Positions 6,853 through 14,235 of a stretch of DNA of 14,275 bases are shown here, one piece after another. Positions within the stretch are counted from its first letter, which is position 1. Every line of letters starts with the position of its first letter. The stretch comes from an uncultured Chthoniobacterales bacterium. Its GTDB lineage: Bacteria > Verrucomicrobiota > Verrucomicrobiia > Chthoniobacterales > UBA10450. A program made the position numbers and the translations under genes. The stretch is taken from positions 1 to 14,275 of the forward strand of contig CATPAW010000070.1 of NCBI GenBank assembly GCA_955652255.1, given 5' to 3'. The notes beneath the pieces are model-generated. The model was given only the letters and a program-made list of their open reading frames with translations, was not told the origin of the DNA and ran no database searches.

Positions 6853-6941
6853 CGCGTTTCAGCCGGTCGAATCGCGCTCCTAGCAGACGGTTTGCTTTTA
6901 GAGATCGAAGCCATGAGGTGCTCTGACCGGCTGGAGTGCGA
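6853..6941 (+). promoter_or_regulatory. Structured mreB leader with 16-bp stem
   Basis: Bases 6853-6868 pair with 6925-6940 without a mismatch (13 Watson-Crick, 3 G-U in the plus-strand transcript), closing a 56-base loop. A second pairing, 6872-6880 with 6933-6941 (9 pairs, one G-U), uses bases of the same 3' arm, so the two compete or interleave as a pseudoknot. A small hairpin (agcag 6882-6886 with tttgct side 6891-6896) followed by tttta lies in the loop. The stem ends 14 bases before the mreB ATG; that gap is AT-rich and has no Shine-Dalgarno site. No known riboswitch class is recognised. Confidence 0.5.
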
Positions 6942-6954
6942 CTAATTTAATTTC

Positions 6955-7992
6955 ATGTTCAAGGGACTTTTCGGCTGGTTATCGAGCGACATCGGGATCG
7001 ATCTCGGCACGGCCAACACGCTCGTTTACGTCAAAGATCAGGGGATCGTCTTGCGTGAGCCGTCGGTCGTGGCGGTGCAAGCCGGCACGAACAAAGTGCT
7101 GGCGGTGGGTGACGAAGCGAAGCGGATGCTGGGCCGCACGCCTGCAAATATTGTGGCGGTGCGTCCGTTGAAAGATGGCGTGATCGCGGACTTCGAGGTG
7201 ACCGAAGCGATGCTGCGCCATTTCATTTCGAAAGTGCACAACCGCCGGGTACGGGCGCGGCCGCGCGTGGTGATTGCGGTTCCCTCCGGAATCACGGAGG
7301 TGGAGAAGCGCGCGGTGCGGGAAAGCGCGACGCATGCCGGGGCGCGAGAAGTTTATCTCATTGAAGAACCGATGGCTGCGGCGATTGGCGTGGGGCTTCC
7401 GGTGCAGGACCCGGCCGGCAACATGATCATCGACATTGGGGGCGGGACGACGGAAGTGGCGCTGATTTCGCTTTCGGGAATTGTTTTCAGCCGCAGCGTG
7501 CGCGTGGCTGGTGACGAGCTGGACGAAGCGATCGTGCAATACATGAAGCGTGCTTACAATTTAATGATCGGCGAACGCACGGCGGAGGAGATCAAGATCA
7601 AGATTGGTTCGGCCTATCCGAGCGAGAAGGAGACGAGCGTGGAAGTAAAAGGGCGCGATCTGGTGGCCGGATTGCCCAAAACGCTCATGATCACGTCACA
7701 GGAAGTGCGCGAAGCTTTGCTCGAACCGATTTCGACAATTGTCGATTCGGTGCGAATCACCCTGGAGCGCTGTCCGCCCGAGCTTTCGGCCGACTTGGTC
7801 GATCGTGGGCTCGTGCTCGCGGGCGGAGGCGCGTTGCTACGCGGTTTCGATAAGCTTTTGAGCGAAGAGACGGGTTTGCCTGTCCATGTTGCGGAAGATC
7901 CGCTCAGCGCGGTGGCGGAAGGAACAGGCAAGTGCCTCAATGAACTTAAGTTTTTGCGTCAAGTGGCTTCGACGGACCGCCAGTGGCGATAA
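6955..7992 (+). CDS. mreB: Rod shape-determining actin homologue MreB
   Basis: Bacterial actin that forms membrane-bound filaments and orients wall synthesis by the elongasome; 345 residues, the usual length. The actin-fold nucleotide motifs are present in order: phosphate 1 DIGIDLGTANTLVYV (12-26), connect 1 region EPMAAAIGVGLPV (138-150), phosphate 2 MIIDIGGGTTEVALI (157-171), and the adenosine motif VLAGGGALLRGFDKLL (287-302). The N-terminal MFKGLFGWLSSD is amphipathic, as in MreB proteins that bind the membrane directly. The start is set by this N terminus and by the phosphate-1 position. It is first gene of the shape cluster, 99 bases before mreC. No Shine-Dalgarno site precedes the ATG; the leader is highly structured. 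Confidence 0.97.
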   Translation: MFKGLFGWLSSDIGIDLGTANTLVYVKDQGIVLREPSVVAVQAGTNKVLAVGDEAKRMLGRTPANIVAVRPLKDGVIADFEVTEAMLRHFISKVHNRRVRARPRVVIAVPSGITEVEKRAVRESATHAGAREVYLIEEPMAAAIGVGLPVQDPAGNMIIDIGGGTTEVALISLSGIVFSRSVRVAGDELDEAIVQYMKRAYNLMIGERTAEEIKIKIGSAYPSEKETSVEVKGRDLVAGLPKTLMITSQEVREALLEPISTIVDSVRITLERCPPELSADLVDRGLVLAGGGALLRGFDKLLSEETGLPVHVAEDPLSAVAEGTGKCLNELKFLRQVASTDRQWR

Positions 7993-7998
7993 CATTTT

Positions 7999-8028
7999 AG
8001 ATTTCAGATTGCAGATTTCAGATTGCAG
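7999..8028. repeat. Four-unit heptamer tandem array in mreB-mreC gap
   Basis: Units agatttc (7999-8005), agattgc (8006-8012), agatttc (8013-8019) and agattgc (8020-8026), plus ag. It reads equally as two perfect copies of a 14-base unit. It begins 7 bases after the mreB stop and lies inside a presumed operon. Confidence 0.85.
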
Positions 8029-8059
8029 AGATAAGCGCGTTGACTGGCGCGTTGCCGTC

Positions 8060-8090
8060 CTAAGATCGACAATCGATTTGGGACAACGCC
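8060..8090 (+). repeat. Dispersed ~30-base motif, copy 1 (before mreC)
   Basis: ctaagatcgacaa, then tcg, then atttgggac, ending acgcc one base before the mreC ATG. It matches 14171-14201 with one substitution and one inserted base over its first 25 positions. Flanking gcgtt...gtcc (8050-8060) can pair with ggac-aacgc (8081-8089), giving a hairpin with a 3-base bulge. Its ggga (8080-8083) is the only purine-rich stretch at ribosome-binding distance from mreC. Confidence 0.6.
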
Positions 8091-8091
8091 G

Positions 8092-8895
8092 ATGAGCCGC
8101 ACGAGCATTGTCGCATTGCTGATCTTCGGCGCCATCCTTGGATATTTTCTCAGCTTCGGCGCGGACAGCACGCGCAAATTCCAGGCCGGAGTTTATCAAT
8201 TGATTGCGCCATTTCTGAGCAGCGGCTCGGGATTGCAAAAGCAAATTACATCAGTGCGCAGCGGGTTGAAGTCGCTGGAAGTTCTGGAGCGCGAGAATAC
8301 TGCGCTACGTGTGGAGAATCGAGAGTTGAGAGCGACCAATCAGGGCTTGCGCGACGTCGAGCATGAGGTGAACCGTTTGCGGCACGCGCTTAATTATCGC
8401 GAGCGTTCTGTTTTCAAGCTCGTGCCGGCCGTAATAGTGACGCGCGACTCTTCGACATGGTGGCACACGGTGACAATCAACCGCGGAAAAGAGGATGGCA
8501 TCGAGAGCGACATGGCGGTGGTAACGGATGAGGGTCTGGTGGGAAAAACGACTACGGTCAGCGCAAACATCTCGCTGGTCCTTTTGGTTTCGGATGAAAA
8601 TTGCAAGGTCGCGGCGTCCGTGGAGGGGATGCGCGAACAGGGCATAGTGTCAGGCGAACGCGTCACTAGCGGATTGACCCCATTTTTGAATCTCAAATTC
8701 CTTTCGAAACAGGCGGATTTAAAGCCCGGGCAGAAAGCTTACACCTCGGGCGTTGGCGGAGTTTTTCCATCGGGGTTGCCGATCGGGGTGGTCAAAAGTT
8801 TTCATGTGCGTGAGCTGGACGGACAGGCGCAGCTCACGCCGGCGGTCGAGTTGTCGCATCTGGAGGATGTCTTTGTCGTGACTGGCCGAAAATGA
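8092..8895 (+). CDS. mreC: Rod shape-determining protein MreC
   Basis: Periplasmic scaffold of the elongasome that links MreB/MreD to PBP2; 267 residues. Residues 4-23 form one membrane anchor (TSIVALLIFGAILGYFLSFG). A coiled coil follows at about 55-100 (SLEVLERENTALRVENRELRATNQGLRDVEHEVNRLRHAL), which dimerises MreC. The beta-barrel core begins with LVPAVIVTRDSSTWWHTVTINRGKEDGI (110-137), then VVTDEGLVGKT and the C-terminal SGVGGVFPSGLPIGVV, both standard MreC marks. The stop overlaps the mreD start (ATGA at 8892-8895), so translation is coupled. The ATG at 8092 puts the anchor at the N terminus as expected. The 99-base gap from mreB holds two different repeats. Confidence 0.95.
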   Translation: MSRTSIVALLIFGAILGYFLSFGADSTRKFQAGVYQLIAPFLSSGSGLQKQITSVRSGLKSLEVLERENTALRVENRELRATNQGLRDVEHEVNRLRHALNYRERSVFKLVPAVIVTRDSSTWWHTVTINRGKEDGIESDMAVVTDEGLVGKTTTVSANISLVLLVSDENCKVAASVEGMREQGIVSGERVTSGLTPFLNLKFLSKQADLKPGQKAYTSGVGGVFPSGLPIGVVKSFHVRELDGQAQLTPAVELSHLEDVFVVTGRK

Positions 8896-9434
8896 TATTC
8901 TTTCTTATTCTACTGGCTCTGGTTTTCATCGCGCAGATCGCGGAATTTTTCATTCCGGCGCTACCCTGGCTGTACAACGCGCACATTTACATTGTACCGT
9001 TGATTGTTTTTTACGGAGCGATGGCGTTGCCGTTTCCGCTCATGCTCGCGCTCGCGTTGTATGCGGGCATCCTGCTCGACGCACTGACCGTGCAGGTGGT
9101 CGGCGCGAGGGTTGAAATTTCCCTCGGATGGTCGATACTGCTCTACGCTGTGCTGGCGGGAATAATGCATGGCCTAAGGCCACTCTTCATCCGCGGCCGC
9201 TGGGAAGTGCATTGCGTCCTGAGCGGCATCTGCACTTCAACGATTATTCTGGCGCAATATTTGATGATCACATTCCGGCGCGGTTCTCTCTTTTTCTCCC
9301 GTGAAGTCTGGTGGCAAATTGGCGGACCGGGTTTGATCGCGATGCTAATGGCTCCGATTATTTTCTGGCTTTTGCAATGGATGGGACGGATCACAGCCTA
9401 TCCATATCTTCCTGAAGGGAACCGCTTCGAATGA
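8892..9434 (+). CDS. mreD: Rod shape-determining protein MreD
   Basis: Small inner-membrane component of the elongasome, 180 residues. Sequence identity is low, as normal for MreD. The call rests on its position between mreC and mrdA, its length, and about five hydrophobic segments: 2-22 (IFFLILLALVFIAQIAEFFIP), about 34-58, 77-96, 108-128 and 144-162. It starts in a 4-base overlap with mreC (ATGA 8892-8895) and ends in another with mrdA (ATGA 9431-9434). The charged loop with GLRPLFIRGRWEVH (about 95-110) separates the middle helices. Confidence 0.9.
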   Translation: MIFFLILLALVFIAQIAEFFIPALPWLYNAHIYIVPLIVFYGAMALPFPLMLALALYAGILLDALTVQVVGARVEISLGWSILLYAVLAGIMHGLRPLFIRGRWEVHCVLSGICTSTIILAQYLMITFRRGSLFFSREVWWQIGGPGLIAMLMAPIIFWLLQWMGRITAYPYLPEGNRFE

Positions 9435-11674
9435 ACCGCCGCCTTAGTCCGCGTTTGCGGATTCAATTTCTCGGACTCCTGATGTTGCTCGGGATGGGCG
9501 CGCTCGCGCTCCGGCTTTGGTGGATACAGGTGGCGCACGGCGCAGAATGGACCGCGCAAATTCGCGGCAGCTCACAAGCAACGGTGCGAATTCCATCGGT
9601 GCGCGGTGAGATCAAAGACCGCAACGGACTAACCCTGGTGCAAAATCGAGCGAGTTATGAGGTTGATTTTTACTTGCCCGAGATGGTGAAGGGCTATCGC
9701 GAACGGTTCGGTGCGCCGCCAGTCGCGGAGTACCGCGCCATCATCAACGGGATGCCGAAAGACCAGAAGGAGGCGGACATCATCAGGATCGTCAATGACG
9801 GCATCGTCCCGCGCTTGGACGATCTCGATCTTGCGCGCGATTACAATGCCGGCCAACTCCAGAGACATTACCGCAACGACACCGAGGTGCCGTTTTCCTA
9901 CATCAAGGACATCGATTTTCCAACAATGGCAAAATTTTCCGAGCACGATGTTGGGTTGCCTGGCGTGGATATCGCGATCAAGCCAGTGCGTTCTTACGTC
10001 TATGGCGCGCTCGCCGCGCATCTCCTCGGTTACGTCGGAGCGCCTGACGACATTAATAAGGAGGAGGCGAGGAGATTTACTTTTTACCAGGGCGACGTGG
10101 AGGGAAAATCGAACATTGAGAAGTCGATGGATGAATTTCTCCGCGGCCAGCCGGGGGTGCGCTATCTGCGACGCAACGCGAAAGGGACGATTGACGGTGT
10201 TTTGCGAGAAGACCCGCCCAAGCAAGGGGCAAATGTTTTCCTAACCATCGACTCGCGGATTCAGGCGATTGCCGAGGAAGCGTTGCGCGCGGTTAGCCGC
10301 GCCGCGGCCGTGGTTGTCGATCCAAACAACGGCAACATTCTCGCGATGGTCTCGGTGCCGTCGTTCGATCCGAATACATTCATTCCCAGCATCAAAGCAA
10401 AAGATTGGCAGGCGCTTCAAAAAGATGAAGCCGATCCGCTCGTCAACCGTGCGGTGAGCGCGCTTCCGCCAGGATCGACATTCAAGCTCGTAACCGCGCT
10501 GGCTGGTTTGCGCAAGAACCTGTCGAACGCGCACTTCAATTGCGGCGGCGGCGTTAGTTACGGCGACCATTACTTCAAGTGCTGGGTGGCAGAGAAACAT
10601 TATACCCACGGCACGATCGGCCTGATCGATGCGATTAAGGTGTCCTGCGATTCATTTTTCTATCAGTACGGAAATGCCGCCGGCATTCAGTCGATTGACG
10701 CGACTGGGAAAATGATGGGCTTGGCCGAAGAATCCGGCCTCCAGTTGACGGGTGAACAAGTGGGTATTCTGCCCGGCCCGGAATGGATGCAGGTGCATCA
10801 TCCACAAGAAAGATGGTCACAAGCGCAGACGGCCAACGTGTCGATTGGGCAGGGGTACGATCTTGTTTCCCCGCTGCAATTGGCGATGGCTTACGCGACC
10901 ATCGCCAACGGCGGCGTCTGCTATTATCCTCGGCTGGTTGATAAAGTTTTAAATCAGGACGGCTCTCCTGTTCTGGATGACCATGGCAAGATCGCAGTGC
11001 CCCAGACGCCCCGGGTGCGATCCGATTTGCACAGCGACCTTTCGCGCGAGCAAATCGATCTCGTGCGCAAAGGGCTCTGGAAAGTTGTCAATGAAGACGG
11101 GGGAACGGGGGGACGGGCGCGATTAAAAACCGTGCAAGTGGCGGGAAAAACCGGCACCGCGCAAGCCACCGATCGCGGCCACAAAGATACGATCGCGTGG
11201 TTTGCCTGTTTTGCTCCGTTCGATAATCCCAAGTACGTCGTCGCCGTGATGGTGCAGGGGGGCGAACATGGCGGCAGCGTCGCCGGGCCAATTGCGACCC
11301 GCATTCTGGAACGCACCCTGGCGATGGATGAAGGCAATTTCGACATGACAGTCGCATGGATTGCCCCGGCCCATAAGGCCAATCCCTTTCAAATGATCAA
11401 GGACGTGAATTACGCCGGAGGGAACGTTGCGAGTGGCGACGAAGAAAATGCCGACGCATCGCAAAATGCAGACGCACAGATGGCGAGTGCCGGTGGTGCT
11501 CCGGACGTGGAACCTGAAGCCGACGCGCAGGGGAAAGTGAGACGGGCCCCGGTGGCGCGTGCCATTCCCGTAGCGCCGCAGCGGCGTCCGAACTTTTTTG
11601 AACGGCTCTTTGGAGTCAAGCGGCCTGCGGCGCAAGCGACTCCGCCGCCGGTCCGGCGTCCCGGCACTCGATGA
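9431..11674 (+). CDS. mrdA: Penicillin-binding protein 2, elongasome transpeptidase
   Basis: Class B PBP that cross-links peptidoglycan during cell elongation, anchored in the inner membrane with its catalytic part in the periplasm. Its 747 residues are about 100 more than typical PBP2. The membrane anchor is 11-33. The dimerisation/pedestal domain runs about 50-245 and includes RIPSVRGEIKDRNG (53-66). The transpeptidase domain is about 265-632, with active-site SxxK at Ser349-Thr-Phe-Lys352, second motif Ser405-Cys-Asp407 (the SxD form usual in PBP2), and Lys573-Thr-Gly575. The extra length is a C-terminal tail (about 635-747), first acidic (GDEENADASQNADAQ) then Arg/Pro/Ala-rich, apparently disordered. 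Translation is coupled to mreD by a 4-base overlap. The partner glycosyltransferase gene rodA, often next to mrdA, is not in the window. Confidence 0.95.
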   Translation: MNRRLSPRLRIQFLGLLMLLGMGALALRLWWIQVAHGAEWTAQIRGSSQATVRIPSVRGEIKDRNGLTLVQNRASYEVDFYLPEMVKGYRERFGAPPVAEYRAIINGMPKDQKEADIIRIVNDGIVPRLDDLDLARDYNAGQLQRHYRNDTEVPFSYIKDIDFPTMAKFSEHDVGLPGVDIAIKPVRSYVYGALAAHLLGYVGAPDDINKEEARRFTFYQGDVEGKSNIEKSMDEFLRGQPGVRYLRRNAKGTIDGVLREDPPKQGANVFLTIDSRIQAIAEEALRAVSRAAAVVVDPNNGNILAMVSVPSFDPNTFIPSIKAKDWQALQKDEADPLVNRAVSALPPGSTFKLVTALAGLRKNLSNAHFNCGGGVSYGDHYFKCWVAEKHYTHGTIGLIDAIKVSCDSFFYQYGNAAGIQSIDATGKMMGLAEESGLQLTGEQVGILPGPEWMQVHHPQERWSQAQTANVSIGQGYDLVSPLQLAMAYATIANGGVCYYPRLVDKVLNQDGSPVLDDHGKIAVPQTPRVRSDLHSDLSREQIDLVRKGLWKVVNEDGGTGGRARLKTVQVAGKTGTAQATDRGHKDTIAWFACFAPFDNPKYVVAVMVQGGEHGGSVAGPIATRILERTLAMDEGNFDMTVAWIAPAHKANPFQMIKDVNYAGGNVASGDEENADASQNADAQMASAGGAPDVEPEADAQGKVRRAPVARAIPVAPQRRPNFFERLFGVKRPAAQATPPPVRRPGTR

Positions 11675-11746
11675 ACTTTCGATCAGAGACCTTGCCCGAG
11701 AGCGCCTCGGCGCTTCCGTTGCTGATCGTCCAACTTATTCAGCTTT

Positions 11747-13318
11747 ATGATAGACAAAGTAAGAAAAATTTTAGGTCTGCCTTCACGCAAGACCGGCAAC
11801 AAAATTGTGCTGAGCGTGGAAAAGCTCGAGCGGCGCGTCGCGCTGCTCGAGAATGGTCAACTCGAAGAATACAGCGTCGAGCGTAGCACCTCGCGTAACA
11901 TTGTCGGCAGCGTTTACAAGGGCAAGGTCAAGAACATCGAGATGGGACTGAAGGCGATGTTCGTCGACATCGGCTTCGAGAAGAATGCCTTTCTCCATTT
12001 CTGGGACGCCATTCCCGCCGCCCTCGATAGCGGCATTGAAGAAATTGATCGGCCGTCGAAAAAACAAGGGAAGCGAATTACCGCAAAAGACATTCCCAGA
12101 ATCTATCCGGTGGGTTCGGAGGTGATCGTGCAGGTCACCAAAGGACCGATCGGGACAAAAGGACCGCGCGTCACGACCAACCTCAGTTTCGCCGGGCGTT
12201 ATTTGGTCTTGATGCCCTTCAGCGATCGCAGCGGCATTTCACGAAAAATCGAAGAACCGAAAGAACGCGATCGTCTCCGGAAAATTCTGCACCAACTCGA
12301 TATTCCCGAAGGCATCGGCGTGATTATTCGAACGGTGGGCGAGGGCCAGCGCGCGAGATGTTTTGTCCGTGATTTGCGGTTCCTTCTCGATCAATGGGCC
12401 AAAGTCGAGCAGCAGATCAGAGAATCTCCCGCGCCTTGTCGCGTTTTTGAAGAACCTGATTTAGTCGAGCGGACGGTGCGCGATTTCCTGACCGAAGAAA
12501 TCGACGACGTGGTTTGCGACGATCGCGCGGCAACGGACCGGATGAGCGAAATGGTCGGCCAGATTTCGCGGCGCGCCCGGAATCAAATTCACTTTTACGA
12601 TGGCGCAACGCCGATTTTCGAAACTTACGGTGTGCAAAAGCAAATCGACGACGCGTTTCATCGACAAGTGTGGCTGAAATGCGGCGGCTACATCGTGATC
12701 GACGAAACCGAGGCGCTCGTCGCTATCGACGTAAACACTGGCCGCAACAAAGGCGGCCGCGATGTGGAGAAAACCATTTTGCAGACGAACTTGGAAGCAG
12801 CCGATGAAATTGCGCGCCAACTCAGACTGCGCAATATCGGCGGATTGATCATCGGCGATTTTATCGACATGAAGAGCCGCAAAGACCAGCAGATGGTCTA
12901 TAACCTGATGAAAGAGCGACTGAAGCGCGACAAGGCCAGGACGCACGTGCTTCCCATTTCCTCCCTCGGTTTGATAGAAATGACGCGGCAGCGCGCCCAG
13001 GAGAGTCTAAGCGACACCATCTATCAAAATTGTCCTTACTGCGGCGGGCGTGGCGTGGTGAAAACTTCGATGACTACGAGCGTGGAATTGCACCGCACCC
13101 TCAATACGGTGATGCGGAAATATCAGGACAAGATTCACGAAATCCGCGTCATCTTAAATCCCGATGTCCTGAAGCGATTGAAAGAGGAAGACGAGGAATT
13201 GCTGGTCGAGCTGGAGCGGCGTTACGCGGGGCGGCTTGTGTTTCGAGGGGACCCTACGTACCATCAGGAGAAGTTCACCCTCACTGATGCAACGACCGGC
13301 GCGGAACTCAAGGCCTGA
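11747..13318 (+). CDS. rng: Ribonuclease G/E family endoribonuclease
   Basis: Single-strand-specific endoribonuclease for rRNA maturation and mRNA decay; 523 residues, RNase G-like in length with no long RNase E scaffold tail. An S1 RNA-binding domain lies at about 50-150 (GSVYKGKVKNIEMGLKAMFVDIGFEKNAFLH). The catalytic metal ligands Asp328 (AIDVNTG) and Asp371 (GDFIDM) are 43 residues apart, exactly as D303 and D346 of E. coli RNase E. The Zn-link CPYCGGRG (429-436) is present. Between them the segment NLEAADEIARQLRLR is nearly invariant in the family. The ATG is 72 bases after mrdA and has no Shine-Dalgarno site. In E. coli rng also sits just downstream of mreBCD, so the linkage is ancient or recurrent. 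Confidence 0.95.
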   Translation: MIDKVRKILGLPSRKTGNKIVLSVEKLERRVALLENGQLEEYSVERSTSRNIVGSVYKGKVKNIEMGLKAMFVDIGFEKNAFLHFWDAIPAALDSGIEEIDRPSKKQGKRITAKDIPRIYPVGSEVIVQVTKGPIGTKGPRVTTNLSFAGRYLVLMPFSDRSGISRKIEEPKERDRLRKILHQLDIPEGIGVIIRTVGEGQRARCFVRDLRFLLDQWAKVEQQIRESPAPCRVFEEPDLVERTVRDFLTEEIDDVVCDDRAATDRMSEMVGQISRRARNQIHFYDGATPIFETYGVQKQIDDAFHRQVWLKCGGYIVIDETEALVAIDVNTGRNKGGRDVEKTILQTNLEAADEIARQLRLRNIGGLIIGDFIDMKSRKDQQMVYNLMKERLKRDKARTHVLPISSLGLIEMTRQRAQESLSDTIYQNCPYCGGRGVVKTSMTTSVELHRTLNTVMRKYQDKIHEIRVILNPDVLKRLKEEDEELLVELERRYAGRLVFRGDPTYHQEKFTLTDATTGAELKA

Positions 13319-13373
13319 GTCGCTTTACTTTAATAAGTTGAAAAAAGTTCTTGCAATTTTGGACGACCCAGCC

Positions 13374-13439
13374 AAACTCGCGGCATCCGAAAGTATAGCG
13401 AGTTTCGTTATTGACTTGGGCGCTCCGACATGTTTGGAG
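13374..13439 (+). promoter_or_regulatory. Two inverted repeats upstream of the outer-membrane protein gene
   Basis: First: aaactcgc (13374-13381) with gcgagttt (13398-13405), 8 perfect pairs around a 16-base loop that contains tatagc, a possible -10. Second: ctccga (13423-13428) with ttggag (13434-13439), 6 pairs including one G-U, loop catgt. No T-run follows the first, so it is a poor rng terminator. These may be operator or leader structures. I could not place a convincing -35/-10 pair in this 157-base gap. Confidence 0.35.
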
Positions 13440-13462
13440 TTAGAAGTAAAAAACTTAACCAA

Positions 13463-13469
13463 AAGGAGA
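13463..13469 (+). promoter_or_regulatory. Strong Shine-Dalgarno site of the barrel gene
   Basis: AAGGAGA sits 6 bases before ATG 13476. It decides the start: the reading frame stays open back to 13236, inside rng, but only this ATG has a ribosome site and it is followed at once by a signal peptide. It is the only near-consensus site I see in the window. Confidence 0.85.
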
Positions 13470-13475
13470 ATTAAG

Positions 13476-14174
13476 ATGAAGGGATTAATGTTGGCCCTGT
13501 TGGGCAGCGCGGCGATCTGTTCGGTCGCCTTTGCCGGTACTGAGACCTATTCAGGAAAGGAGATGAAGCAAGTGGCTCCACCGCCTTGCCCGGAGTGGTA
13601 CGCGGATAACGAGTTTAACGTGGATCTTTGGGGCACTTACGTTTTTACCGGGAACAATTCGCAAGATGACCGCTACCTCGAGAACGACCACGCTTGGGGC
13701 GGCGGTCTGGATGCCAAATATTTTTTCCACCGTTATTTTGGCATCGGTATTGAAGGGTGGATGGTGGATGCGAGGCGACGTTCCTTCGATTTCGCGGAGG
13801 TTGAAAATGGGGGAGTTGCGGAGCCTATCGTCTCCACAAACAGGCATGATCCGCGCGGGGTGGGTGCCGCCCTGGGCACGTTGACCTTGCGTTATCCGTT
13901 CCACTGCTCGCGCTTTTCGCCCTACATTTTCGGTGGTGGCGGCGCGATCTTTGGCGGCGGCGAAAGGGATACATTTTTCCACAGTGATAGCCCTGACGTT
14001 CTCAATGATTTACACTCCGACAGAAAGACAAGAGCTATTGGTCAAGTTGGCGGTGGCCTCGAAATCCGTTTCACGCGGCACATCGGCTGGATCAATGATT
14101 TCAGCTGGAACTTTGTCGACGGTCCGGACAATAACTTCGGAATGGTGCGCAGCGGGATTAATTTCGCGTTCTAA
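13476..14174 (+). CDS. Outer-membrane beta-barrel protein, function unknown
   Basis: A 232-residue protein with a clean signal peptide (MKGLMLALLGSAAICSVAFA, residues 1-20) and a short proline-containing linker (QVAPPPCPEW, with one Cys). Alternating polar and hydrophobic strands follow, as in small OmpA/OmpW-type barrels: NEFNVDLWGTYVFTG, HAWGGGLDAKYFFHRYFGIGIEGWMVD, LGTLTLRYPF, SPYIFGGGGAIFGGG, IGQVGGGLEIRFTRHIGWINDFSWNFV, ending GINFAF with terminal Phe, the usual BAM recognition residue. It should be assembled in the outer membrane. No substrate can be inferred. I recall similar proteins in Verrucomicrobiota annotated only as hypothetical. It has its own ribosome site and terminator and so looks monocistronic and well expressed. 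Confidence 0.85.
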   Translation: MKGLMLALLGSAAICSVAFAGTETYSGKEMKQVAPPPCPEWYADNEFNVDLWGTYVFTGNNSQDDRYLENDHAWGGGLDAKYFFHRYFGIGIEGWMVDARRRSFDFAEVENGGVAEPIVSTNRHDPRGVGAALGTLTLRYPFHCSRFSPYIFGGGGAIFGGGERDTFFHSDSPDVLNDLHSDRKTRAIGQVGGGLEIRFTRHIGWINDFSWNFVDGPDNNFGMVRSGINFAF

Positions 14175-14201
14175 GATCGACAACCGCATTTGGGACGGCG
14201 G
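14171..14201 (+). repeat. Dispersed ~30-base motif, copy 2 (after barrel gene)
   Basis: ctaagatcgacaa, ccgc, atttgggac, then ggcggcg. It aligns with 8060-8090 with one substitution and one extra base in the first 25 positions. Its first bases include the barrel gene's TAA stop (14172-14174), and its last bases form the start of the terminator stem. Confidence 0.6.
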
Positions 14202-14235
14202 CGTCTGGATTTTACCGGATGCCGCCGTTTGTTTT
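14195..14235 (+). terminator. Intrinsic terminator of the barrel gene
   Basis: acggcggcgtctgg (14195-14208) pairs with ccggatgccgccgt (14215-14228): 14 continuous pairs including two G-U, with a 6-base loop atttta, followed by ttgtttt. It lies 20 bases after the stop and is a textbook rho-independent terminator. Confidence 0.9.

Noticed and set aside
6882..6900. Intrinsic terminator/attenuator hairpin in the mreB leader
   Set aside because: Stem is about 5 bp and the T-run is only four bases; too weak to call on its own, so kept as a detail of the leader.
900..8028. CRISPR array made of the short tandem repeats
   Set aside because: Units are only 7-8 bases and directly adjacent with no spacers, and no cas gene is present.
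13236..13475. N-terminal extension of the barrel protein into rng
   Set aside because: The frame is open, but the extension overlaps the end of rng out of frame, and the signal peptide and AAGGAGA site both place the start at 13476.
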